From Zea mays (Eukaryota > Streptophyta > Magnoliopsida > Poales > Poaceae), in assembly GCF_902167145.1 (NCBI RefSeq), contig NC_050104.1:248001-312000 (forward strand): a stretch of 64,000 bases of DNA. The letters run 5' to 3'. This document shows positions 1-11,050 of the stretch, one piece after another. A program made the translations under genes and the position numbers. Positions within the stretch are counted from its first letter, which is position 1. Every line of letters starts with the position of its first letter. The notes under the pieces were generated by a model. It was not told the origin of the DNA. It saw only the letters and a list, made by a program, of their open reading frames with translations, and made no database searches.

Positions 1-3000
1 TGATCTATGGCAAGGAAACATATGTGGGGTGAGGTGAACGAGCCTCTGGTCAATGATCAATGGCCACACAACACCCATTTTTGTCGAAAATAGCCATGAA
101 CGTCCATTTTCAATAATACCGAAGTCTAACACCTTCAAATTTTTTACCAAGAAATGGACTCCATAGAAATCGAAGAATGTGGCCTATGGCAAGGACACAT
201 AAGTGGGGTGAGGTATACGAGCCTCTAGTCGATGATGAATGGCCACACAACCCCATTTTTGTCAGAAATTGCTTTGAACGAGCATTTTCGATAATACCAA
301 AGGCTAACACCTACGATTTTTGACCAAGAAATGGTTTCCGCCAGAAATCCAAGAATGTGAACTATGACAAGGAAACATATGTGGGATGTGGTGCACGAGA
401 AACTGGTCGATGATCAATGGCCACACAACCCCCATTTTTGTCGAAAATAGCATGCACGACCATTTTCAATAATACCTATAGGTTTTTGGCCAAGAAATGG
501 TCTCCACCCGACAACCAAGAATGTGATCTATCACAAGGAAACATATATGGGGTGAGGTGTACGAGCCTCTAATCGATGATCAATGGCCACACAACCTTCA
601 TTTTTGCCGAAAATAGCCATGAGCAACCATTTCAATAATACCGAAGGCTAACACCTACGGATTTTTGACCAAGAAATGGTCTCCACCAAAAATACAAGAA
701 TGTGATCTATGGCCAGGAAACATATGTGGGGTCAGGTTTATGGGCCTCTTGTCGATGATCAATGATCACACAACCCCCATTTGTGTCCAAAATAGCATGA
801 ACGACCATTTTCAATAATACCGAAGGCTAACACCAACGGATTTTTGACCAAGTAATGGCCTTCACCAGAAATCCAAGAATGTGAACTTTGGCAAGGAAAC
901 ATATTTGGGGTGAGGTGTACAAGCCTCTGGTCAATGATCAATGGCCACAAAACCCCCATTTTGGTCGAAAACAGCCATGAACAACCATTTTCATTAATAC
1001 CGAAGGCTAATACCTACAGATTTTTGACCAAGAAATGGTCTCCACCAAAAATCGAAGAATTTTATTTATGGCAAGGAAACATATGTGGTGTTATATGTAC
1101 GAGCCTTTGGTCGATGATAAGTGGCCTCACAATCCCCATTTTTCTCGAAAATAGCATGAAAGGCCATTTTTAATAATACCAAAGGATAACACCTACATAT
1201 TTTTGACCAAGATATGGTCTCCACTAGAAATGCAAGAATGTGATCTATGGAAAGGAAACATATGTGGGGTGGGGTGTATGAGCGTCTGGTCAATGATCAA
1301 TGGCCACACAACCCCCATTTTTGTCGAAAATAGCATTAACGAACAATTTCAATAATACCGAAGGCTAACACCTACAAACTTTTGACCAAGAAATGGTATC
1401 CACCAGAAATCCAAGAATGTGATCTATGGCAAGAAAACATATGTGGGGTGAGGTGTACGAGCCTCTGGTTGATGATCAATGGCCACACATCTCCCATTTT
1501 TGTCGAAAATAGCATGAAGGCCATTTTCAATAATACCGAAAACTAACACCAACAGATTTTTGGCCAAGAAATGGTCTCCACCCGAAAACCAAGAATGTGA
1601 TCTATCACAAGGAAACATATGTGGGGTGAGGTGTACGAGCCTCTAATCGATGATCAATGGCCACACAACCTTCATTTTTTGCCGAAAATAGCCATGAGCA
1701 ACCATTTCAATAATACCGAAGGCTAACACATACGGATTTTTGACCAAGAAATGGTCTCCACCAAAAATACAAGAATGTGATCTATGGCCAGGAAACATAT
1801 GTGGGGTCAGGTTTATGGGCCTCTGGTCGATGATCAATGATCACACAACCCCTATTTGTGTCCAAAATAGCATGAACGACCATTTTCAATAATACCGAAG
1901 GCTAACACCAAAGGATTTTTGACCAAGTAATGGCCTCCACCAGAAATCCAAGAATGTGAACTTTGGCAAGGAAACATATGTGGGGTGAGGTGTACAAGCC
2001 TCTGGTCAATGATCAATGGCCACACAACCCCCATTTTGGTCGAAAACAGCCATGAACAACCATTTTCAATAATACCGAAGGCTAATACCTACGGATTTTT
2101 GACCAAGAAATGGTCTCCACCAAAAATCGAAGAATTTTATTTATGGCAAGGAAACATATGTGGTGTTAGATGTACGAGCCTTTGGTCGATGATAAGTGGC
2201 CTCACAATCCCCATTTTTCTCGAAAATAGCATGAACGACCATTTTCAATAACCAAAGGATAACACCTACATATATTTGACCAAGATATGGTCTCCACTAG
2301 AAATGCAAGAATGTGATCTATGGAAAGGAAACATATGTGGGATGGGTTGTATGAGCGTCTGGTCAATGATCAATGGCCACACAACCCCCATTTTTTTCGA
2401 AAATAGCATTAACGAACAATTTCAATAATACCGAAGGCTAACACCTACAAACTTTTGACCAAGAAATGGTATCCACCAGAAATCCAAGAATGTGATCTAT
2501 GGCAAGAAAACATATGTGGGGTGAGGTGTACGAGCCTCTGTTGATGATCAATGGCCACACATCTCCCATTTTTGTCGAAAATAGCATGAAGGCCATTTTC
2601 AATAATACCGAAGACTAACACCAACAGATTTTCGGCCAAGAAATGGTCTCCACCACAAACCAATAATGTGATCTATGGCAAGGAAACATATGTGGGTTGA
2701 GGTGTAGGAGCCTATAGTCAATGATCAATGGCCACACAACCGTCATTTTTGCCGAAAATAGCCATGAACGACCATTTCAATAATACCGAAGGCTAACACC
2801 TACGGATTTTTGACCAAGAAATGGTCTCCACCAAAAATCCAAGAATGTGATCTATGGCAAGGAAACATTTGTGGGGTCAGGTGTATGAGCCTCTGGTCAA
2901 TGATCAATGGCCACACAAACCCCATTTTTGTCCAAAATAGGAAGAACGAGCATTTTCAATAATACCATAGGCTAACACCTACGGATTTTTGACCAAGAAA

Positions 3001-4330
3001 TGTTCTCCACCAAAAATCCAAGAATTTTATCTATAGCAAGGAAACATATGTGGGGTGAGATGTACGAGCCTCTGGTCAATGATAAGTGGACCCACAATCT
3101 CCATTTTTCTCGAAAATAGCATGAACGACCATTTTCAATAATAACAAAGGCTAACACCTATAGATTATTGACCAAGATATGGTCACCACCAGAAATGCAA
3201 GAATGTGATCTCTAGAAAGGAAACATATGTGGGGTGTGGTGTATGAGCCTCTTGTCGATGGTCAATGGCCACACAACCCCCATTCTTGTCAAAAATAGCA
3301 TGAACGACCATTTTCAATTATACTGAAGGCTAACACCTACGGATTTTTGACAAAGAAATTGTCTCCACCAGATATATAAGAATGTGATCTATGGGAAGGA
3401 AACTTATGTGGGGTGAGGTCTACGAGCCTCTGGTCGATGATCAATGGCCACACAACCCTTATTTTTGCCGAAAATTGCATCAACGACCATTTTCAATAAT
3501 GCTAAAGGCTAACATTACGGATTTTTGACCAATAAATTGTCTCCACCAAAAGTCCAAAAATGTGATCTATGGCATAGAAACATATGTGGGTGAGGTGTAC
3601 GAGCCTCTTGTCGATGATCAATGGCCTAACAACCACTATTTTTGTCGAAAATAGCATGAACGACCAGGTGTATGAAACATATGTGGGGCCAAGAAATGGT
3701 CTCCACTAGAAATCCAAGAATGTGATCTATGGCAATGAAACATATGTGGGGCCAGGTGTATGAGCAACTGGTCGATGATCAATGGCCACACAACCCCCAT
3801 TTTTGTCGAAAATTGCATGAATGAACATTTTTAATAATACCGAAGGCTAACACCTACTGATTTTTGACCAAGAAATGGTGTCCACCTGAAAACCAAGAAT
3901 GTGATCTATGGCAAGGAAACATACGTGGGGTGAGATGTACAAGGCTTTGGTCGATGATCAATGGCCACACAACTCCCATTTTTGTTGAAAATAGCATGAA
4001 GGACCATTTTCAATAATACCGAAGGCTAACACCAACGGATTTTTGGCCAAAAAATTGTCTCCACCAGAAAACCAAGAATGTGATCTATGGCAAGGAAACA
4101 TATGTGGGGTGATATGTAGGAGCATCCCATCAATGATCTATGGCCACACAACCTTCATTTTTGCCGAAAATAGCCATGAATGACCATTTTCAATAATACA
4201 GAAGGCTAACACCTATGGATTTTAACCATGAAACGGTCTCCACCAAAAATCCAAGAATCTGATCTATGGCAAGGAAGCATTTGTGGGGTGAGGTGTACGA
4301 GCCTCTGGTCGATGATCAATGGCCACACAA
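1..4330 (+). repeat. Knob 180-bp satellite array (K180), left block
   Basis: About 24 head-to-tail monomers of 177-180 bp, recognised as the maize knob180 satellite. Landmarks recur in each monomer: GGCCACACAACCCCCATTT, then AGCCATGAACGACCATTTTC, then CCGAAGGCTAACACC, then AAGAAATGGTCTCCACC, then GGAAACATATGTGGGGTGAG. Monomers here are clearly more diverged than those of the main array: many lack the second C of AGCCATGAA, and several carry 1-3 bp indels, so no long reading frame runs through. One monomer near 3661-3690 is scrambled, with a displaced GAAACATATGTGGGGCC piece inserted where the CGACCATTTTC stretch should continue. The array continues past the left window edge. The family call is recognition from memory; the tandem structure is directly visible. 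Confidence 0.95.
500..2650 (+). repeat. Two-copy higher-order unit of six K180 monomers (about 1,074 bp)
   Basis: Private variants recur at a constant offset of 1,073-1,075 bp. They are the CTATCACAAGGAAAC form (531 and 1605), the CAGGAAACATATGTGGGGTC form (near 716 and 1790), the CGAAAACAGCCATGAACAAC form (966 and 2041), ATCGAAGAATTTTATTTATG (1051 and 2126) and the AGCGTCTGGTCAATG form (1281 and 2354). Copy 1 is roughly 500-1575 and copy 2 roughly 1575-2650. Six monomers of about 179 bp account for the period. This indicates a segmental duplication by unequal exchange in register with the monomer. The unit boundaries are approximate. Confidence 0.85.
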
Positions 4331-4360
4331 CACACATAAACTTAAACTCATTTTGATGTG
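4331..4360. other. K180/TR-1 junction linker, left copy
   Basis: Thirty bases that fit neither satellite join the last (+) K180 monomer, which stops after GGCCACACAA, to the first forward TR-1 unit starting TTTATGTCCACTC. The core reads ACACATAAACTTAAACTC. An inverted, slightly altered copy sits at 11028-11050 with the same flanks, so the two junctions descend from one event. The sequence ATAAACAC / ACATAAAC resembles TR-1 edge sequence, so the linker may be a degraded TR-1 end. Confidence 0.8.
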
Positions 4361-7228
4361 TTTATGTCCACTCAAGTAAAACATCGCACATCATTATGCC
4401 ACATCGTTTCTCAAAATAAAATAAAGACCATGGAAAATTTTGCCAAATTGCACGAGAGAACTGTCCAAACATAGGTTAAGGTTGTAAGGAATCTTCTTTC
4501 CACCAAACAGTTGCTAATAAGTAGGAATATAAAGAATTCAAAATAATAGGTCATCTTTTAAACTAAAAATGACGTTTCCCTGATGTCAAGGGCTTTGTAT
4601 TCGCACGAGAGGATATTAGAGTACAACTAGTGGATGAAGACGTTATAGGGCTAGCTAATGACCTTTTGTGATACCAGGTTTCCTATAATCCCCTCTATTG
4701 AAGGCATACCTAGATGGTCTTTATGTCCACACAAGAAAAACACATCAATATGCCACATCGTTTCTCAAAATAAAATAATGACCATGGAAAATTTATCCAA
4801 ATTGAGTGAGAAAACTGTCCAAACATAGGTTAAGGTTGTAAGGCACATTTTTTCCACCATACCATTGCTAAAAAGTTGGAATATAGAGAATTCAAACAAT
4901 AGATCACCTTTTAAACCGCAAATGACGTTTCTATGATTTTGAGGGCACTATATTCGCATGAGAGGGTATTAGAGTGCAACTACTGGATGAAGACGTTATT
5001 GGGCTAGCTAATGACTTTTGTGATACCAGGTTTCCAATAATCCTCTCTATTCAAGGCATACCTAAATGGTGTTTATGTCCACTCAAGTATAACACCATAC
5101 ATCATTATGCCACACCATTCTCAAAATAAAAAAAACACCATGAGAAATTTAGCCAAATTGCATGAGAGAACTGTCCAAATATAGGTTAATGTTGTAAGGC
5201 ACCTTTTTTCCACCGTACAATTGCTAAAAAGTTGGAATATAAAGAATTCAAAACAATAGATCACCTTTTATACCACAAATGACGTTTCCCTGATGTCAAG
5301 GGCATTGTAATTGCACGTGAGGGTATTAGAGTACAACTAGTGGATGAAGACATCATTGGGCTAGCAAATGACATTTTGTGATTCCCGGTTTCCTATAATC
5401 CCCTCTATTCAAGGCATACCTAGACGGTGTTTATGTCCACTCAAGAAAAACAAAACACATCAATATGCCACATTATTTCTCAAAATAAAATAATGACCTT
5501 GGAAAATTTAGTCAAATTACGTGAGTGAACTATACAAACATAGGTTATGGTTGTAAGGCACCTTTTTTCCACCATACAATTGCGAAAAAGTTGGAATATA
5601 AAGAATTCAAAACAATAGATCACCTTTTAAACCTCAAATGACGTTTCTATGATATTGAGGGCATTGTATTCACATGAGACGGTATTAGAGTACAACTAGT
5701 GGATGAAGACGTTATTGGGCTAGCTAATGACCTTTTGTGATACCAGGTTTCCTATAGTCCCCTCTATTCAAGGCATACCTAGATGGTGTTTATGTCCACT
5801 CAAGTAAAACACTGCACATCATTTTGCCACATCGTTTCTCAATAAAATAAAGACCATGGGAAATTTATCCAAATTGCGTGTGAGATCTGTCCAAACATAA
5901 GTTACGGTTGTAAGTCACCTTTTTTCCACCATACAGATGCTAAAAGGTTGGAATATAAAGAATTCAAAACAATATATCACCTTTTAAACCTCAAATGTCG
6001 TTTCTATGATATTGACGGAATTGTATTCACACGAGAGGGTATTAAAGTACAACAAGTGGATGAAGACATTATTGGGCTAGCTAATGACCTTTTGTGATAC
6101 CAGGTTTCCTATAATCCCCTCTATTCAAGGCATACCTAGTCGTGTTTATGTCCACTCAAGAAAAACAAAAGACATCAATATGCCACATCGTTTCTCAAAA
6201 TAAAATAATGACCATGGAAAATTTAGCCAAATTACGTGAGTGAACTGTCCAAACATAGGTTAAGGTTGTAAGGCACCTTTTTTCCACCATACAGTTGCGA
6301 AAAAGTTGGAATATAAAGAATTCAAAACAATAGATCACCTTTTAAACCTCAAATGACGTTTCTATAATATTGAGGGCATTGTATTCACACGAGACGGTAT
6401 TAGAGTATAACTAGTGGATGAAGACGTTATTGGGCTAGCAAATGACCTTTTGTGATAGCGGGATTCCTATAATCTCCTCTATTTAATGCATACCTAGATG
6501 GTATTTGTGTCCACTCAAGTAAAACACCGCACATCAATATGCCACATCGCTTCTCAAAATAAAATAAAAACCGTGGGAAATTTAGCCATTGTGTGTGAGA
6601 ACTTTCCAAACATATGTTAAGGTTGTAAGGCACTTTTTTCCACTATACGGTTGCTAAAAAGCAGAGATATAAAGAATTCAAAACAATAGATCACCTTTAA
6701 AACTAAAAATGATGTTTCCCAGATGTCAAGGGCATTGTATTCGCACGAGAGGGTATTAGAGTACAACTAGTGGATAAAGATGTTATTGGGCTAGCTAATG
6801 ACCTTTTGTGATTCCAGGTTTCCTATAATCCCCTCTATTCAAGGCATACCTAGACGGTGTTTATGTCTACTCAAATAAAACACAAAATATTAATATGCCA
6901 CATTGTTTCTCAATAAAATAAAGACCATGGAAAATTTAACCAAATTGAGTTAGAGAACTATCCAAACATAGGTTAAAGTTGTAAGGCACATTTTCCACCA
7001 TACGGTTGCTAAAAAGTTGGAATATAAAGAATTCAAAACAATAGATCACCTTTTAAACCACAAATGACGTTTTTATGATATTGAGGGCACTGTATTCGCA
7101 CGAGAGGGTATTAGAGTACAACTAGAGGATGAAGACGTTATTGGGCTAGCAAATAACTTTTTGTGATACCAGGTTTCCTATAATCCCTTCTATTCAAGGC
7201 GTAACTAGATTGTGTTTATGTCCACTCA
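4361..7228 (+). repeat. TR-1 knob satellite, forward block of about 8 units
   Basis: Eight tandem units with the landmark TTTATGTCCACTCAAG at about 4361, 4720, 5072, 5430, 5789, 6145, 6504 (variant), 6860 and 7215, giving periods of 352-360 bp. Each unit contains, in order, a CCACATCGTTTCTCAAAAT stretch, GTCCAAACATAGGTTAAGG, GGAATATAAAGAATTCAAA, AATGACGTTT, GTATTAGAGTACAACTAG, GGATGAAGACGTTATTGGG, GGGCTAGCTAATGACC and CAAGGCATACCTAGA. The length and AT-rich sequence match the maize knob repeat TR-1, the second knob satellite, known to occur with K180. Units differ by a few percent and fall into at least two types (GATGTCAAGGGC and GATATTGAGGGC). No coding capacity is evident. Confidence 0.92.
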
Positions 7229-8050
7229 TATGTTTTCTTACCAAAGATCACATTCTTCGATTTCTGGTGGAGACCATTTATTGGTCAAAAATCCATAGGT
7301 GTTAGCCTTCGGTATTAATGAAAATGGTCGTTCATGCTATTTTCGACAAAAATAGGGGTTGTGTGGCCATTGATCATTGACCAGAGGCTCGTACAATTCC
7401 CCACACATATGTTTCCTTGCCATAGATCACATTCTTGGATTTCTGGTAGAGACCATTTTTTGGTCAAAAAATCGTAGGTGTTAGCCTTCAGTATTATTGA
7501 AAATGGTTGTTCATGGCTATTTTCGACAGAAATGGGGGTTGTGTGGCCATTGATCATCGACCAGAGTCTCGTACACCTCACCCCACATATGTTTCCTTGG
7601 CATAGATCACATTCTTTGACTTCTGGTGTTAGCCTTAGGTGTTAGCCTTAGGTACTTTTGAAAATGGTCGTTCATCCTATTTTCGACAAAAATAGGGGTT
7701 GTGTGGCCATTGATCATCGACCACAGGCTCGTACACTTCACCCCACATATGTTTCCTTGCCATAGATCACATTCTAGGATTTCTAGTGGAGACCATTTCT
7801 TGGTCAAAATCCGTAGATGTTGGCCTTCCGTATTATTGAAAATGGTCGTTCATGCTATTTTCGACAAAAATAGGGGTTGTGTGGCCATTGATCATCGACT
7901 AGAGGCTCGTACACCTCACCCCACATATGTTTCCTTGCCATATATCACATTCTTGGATTTCTTGGTCAAAAATCTGTAGGTGTTAGCCTTTGGTATTTTT
8001 GAAAATGGTCGGTCATAATATTTTGGAAAAAATGGGGGTTGTGTGGCCAC
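7229..8050 (-). repeat. K180 island inside the TR-1 domain
   Basis: About 4.5 K180 monomers lie between two forward TR-1 blocks. They are in the opposite orientation to the K180 at 1-4330 and the same orientation as the main array. The left join runs TCCACTCA into TATGTTTTC and shares CA with both sources. The right join passes from GTGTGGCCA to a TR-1 piece beginning near TGTATGGTATTAGAG. Two monomers are internally damaged: near 7620-7660 a monomer is shortened and GGTGTTAGCCTTA is repeated, and near 7955-7965 about 18 bp is lost between two CTTGG/TTTCT-like words. No counterpart of the island is present in the right TR-1 arm. Confidence 0.9.
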
Positions 8051-9097
8051 CTGTATGGTATTAGAGTACAACTATTGGATGAAGACGCTAGTGGGCTAGC
8101 TAATGATCTTTTGTGATAACAGGTTTCCTATAATCCCCACTATTCATGGAATACTTAAACGGTGTTTATGTCCACTCAAGTAAAACACCACACATCAATT
8201 TGCCACATCGATTCTCAAAATAAAATAAAGATGATAAAAAGTTGGAATATAAAGAATTCAATACAATAGATCAACTTTTAAACCACAAATGATGTTTCCC
8301 TGATGTCAAGGGCATTATATTCGGATGAGAGGGTATTAGAGTACAACTAGTGGATGAAGATGTCATTGGGCTAGATAATGACCTTTTGTGATACCAGGTT
8401 TCCTATAATCCCCTCTATTCAAGGGATACCTAGATGGTGTTTATGTCCACTCAAGTAAAACACCACACATCAATATGACACATCATTTCTAAAAATAAAA
8501 TAAAGACTATGGAAAATTTAGCAAAATTGCGTGAGTGAACTGTCCAAACATAGGTTAAGGTTGTAAGGCAATTTTTTCCACATACAATTGCTAAAATGTT
8601 GGAATATAAAGAATTCAAAACAATAGATCACCTTTTAAACCTCAAATGACGTTTCTATGATATTGAGGGCATTGTATTCACACGAGAGGGTATTAGAGTA
8701 CAACTAGCGGATGAAGGCGTTATTGGGCTAGTTAATGACCTTTTGTGATACCAGGTTTCCTATAATCCCTTTATTCAAGGCATATCTAGATGGTGTTTAT
8801 GTCCACTCAAGTAAAACATCGCACATCATTATACCACATCATTTCTCAAAATAAAATAAAGACCATGGGAAATTTTGCCAAATTGCACGAGAGAACTTTT
8901 TTCCAAACATAGGTTAGGGTTGTAAGACACCTTTTTTCCACCAAAAAGATGCTAATAAGTAGGAATATAAAGAATTCAAAACAATAGATCACCTTTTAAA
9001 CTAAAAATGACGTTTCCCTGATGTCAAGGGCATTGTATTCGCACCAGAGGGTATTAGAGTACAACTAGTGGATGAAGACGTTATTGGGCTAGCTAAT
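8051..9097 (+). repeat. TR-1 forward block with one internally deleted unit
   Basis: Forward TR-1 resumes. The unit between TTTATG at 8165 and 8440 is only 275 bp because about 83 bp is missing between AAATAAAG and ATAAAAAGTTGG. This removes the usual CCATGG to CCACCATACAG stretch. The next unit (8440-8796) is full length at 356 bp, and a third is cut at 9097. The same deletion appears, inverted, at about 9185-9200, which ties this block to the reverse arm. The last unit stops inside GGGCTAGCTAAT. Confidence 0.92.
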
Positions 9098-11027
9098 ACC
9101 CTCTCATCCGAATATAATGCCCTTGACATCAGGGAAACATCATTTGTGGTTTAAAAGTTGATCTATTGTATTGAATTCTTTATATTCCAACTTTTTATCA
9201 TCTTTATTTTATTTTGAGAATCGATGTGGCAAATTGATGTGTGGCGTTTTACTTGAGTGGACATAAACACCGTTTAAGTATTCCTTGAATAGTGGGGATT
9301 ATAGGAAACCTGGTATCGCAAAAGATCATTAGCTAGCCCAATAATGTCTTCATCCACTAGTTGTACTCTAAAACCCACTCGTGTGAATACAATGCCCTCA
9401 ATATCATAGAAACGACATTTGAGGTTTAAAAGGTGATATATTGTTTTGAATTCTTTATATTCCAACCTTTTAGCATCTGTATGGTGGAAAAAAGGTGCCT
9501 TACAACCGTAACCTATGTTTGGACAGATCTCACACGCAATTTGGATAATTTCCCATGGTCTTTATTTTATTTTGAGAAACGATGTGGCAAAAATGATGTA
9601 CGGTGTTTTACTTGAGTGGACATAAACAACATCTAGGTATGCCTTGAATAGAGGGGATTATAGGAAACCTAGTATCACAAAAGGTCATTAGCTAGCCCAA
9701 TAACGTCATCATCCACTAGTTGTGAATACAATGCCCTCAATATGATAGAAACGTCATTTGAGGTTTAAAATGTGATCTATTGTTTTGAATTCTTTATATT
9801 CCAACTTTTCGCAACTGTATGGTGGAAAAAAGGTGCCTTACAACCTTAACCTATCTTTGTAGAGTTCACTCACGTAATTTGGCTAAATTTTCCAAGGTCA
9901 TTGTTTTATTTTTAGAAACAATGTGGCATATTGATGTGTTTTGTTTTTCTTGAGTGGACATAAACACCGTGTAGGTATGCCTTGAATAGAGGGGATTATA
10001 GGAAACCTTGTATCACAAAATGTCATTTGCTAGCCCAATGACGTCTTCATCCACTAGTTGTACTCTAATACCCTCATGTGCAATTACAATGCCCTTGACA
10101 TCTGGGAAACGTCATTTGTGGTATAAAAGGTGATCTATTGTTTTGAATTCTTTATATTCCAACTTTTTAGCAATTATACGGTGGAAAAAAGGTGTCTTAC
10201 AACCTTAACCTATATTTGGACAGTTCTCTCACGCAATTTGGCTAAATTTCCCATGGTCTTTATTTTACTTTGAGAAACAGTGTGGCATAATGATGTATAG
10301 TGTTATACTTGAGTGGACATAAACACCATCTAGGTATGCCTTGAATAGAGGGGACTATTGGAAACCTGGTATCACAAAAGTCATTAGCTAGCCAAATAAC
10401 GTCTTCATCCACTTGTTGCACACTAATACCCTCTCGTGCTAATATATTGCCCTCAAAATCATAGAAACGTCATTTGTGGTTTAAAAGGTGATCTATTGTT
10501 TGAATTCTCTATATTCCAACTTTTTAGCAATGGTTTGGTGGAAAAATGTGCCTTACAACCTTAACCTATGTTTGGACAGTTCTCTCACTCAATTTGGATA
10601 AATTTTCCATGGTCATTATTTTATTTTGAGAAACGATGTGGCATATTGATTTGTGTTGTTTTTCTTGAGTGGATATAAAAACCATCTAGGTATGCCTTGA
10701 ATAGAGGGGATTATAGGAAACCTGGTATCACAAAAGGTCATAGCTAGCCCAATAACGTCTTCATCCACTAGTTGTACTCTAATACCCTCTGGTGCGAATA
10801 CAATGCCCTTGACATCAAGGAAACGTCATTTTTAGTTTAAAAGATGATCTATTGTTTTGAATTCTTCATATTCCTACTTAATAGCAATAGTTTGGTGGAA
10901 AGAAGATTCCTTACAACCTTAACCCATGTTTGGATAGTTCTCTCGTGCAATTTGGCTAAATTTCCCATGGTCTTTATTTTATTTTTAGAAATGATGTGTG
11001 ATGTTTTACTTGAGTGGACATAAACAC
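9098..11027 (-). repeat. TR-1 knob satellite, reverse (fold-back) block
   Basis: TR-1 continues in reverse orientation. The landmark TGGACATAAAC occurs at 9258, 9617, 9955, 10314, 10670 (as TGGATATAAA) and 11015, with spacings of 338-359 bp. 9099-9340 is close to the reverse complement of 8060-8338, including the private 83-bp deletion. 9340-11027 matches the reverse complement of about 4361-6100 unit by unit; for example, GATCTGTCC, GTTACGG and CAGATGCTAAAAGG variants at 5880-5950 recur inverted at 9465-9530. The 338-bp unit has lost an ACTCTAATACCC-type stretch near 9720. TR-1 arms able to fold back have been reported for maize knobs, and this block is an example. Confidence 0.93.
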
Positions 11028-11050
11028 ATCAATAAGAGTTTAAGTTTATG
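11028..11050. other. K180/TR-1 junction linker, right (inverted) copy
   Basis: Short bridge between the last reverse TR-1 unit and the first (-) K180 monomer, with core GAGTTTAAGTTTATGTGTG. It is the reverse complement of the left linker at 4331-4360, apart from a few changes in the AATAAG part. A shared single-copy junction in opposite orientation is strong evidence for inverted duplication of one K180/TR-1 boundary. Confidence 0.85.

Noticed and set aside
9274..9615. Small open frames within TR-1 (for example 9274-9465 and 9433-9615) as transposase fragments
   Set aside because: They lie wholly in the AT-rich TR-1 satellite, are not maintained in neighbouring units, and show no transposase motif.
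4361..11027. TR-1 domain as terminal inverted repeats of a large DNA transposon
   Set aside because: Inverted arms exist and a megatransposon idea has been proposed for knobs, but there is no transposase gene, no defined outer terminus and no target duplication here. Inverted duplication explains the data.
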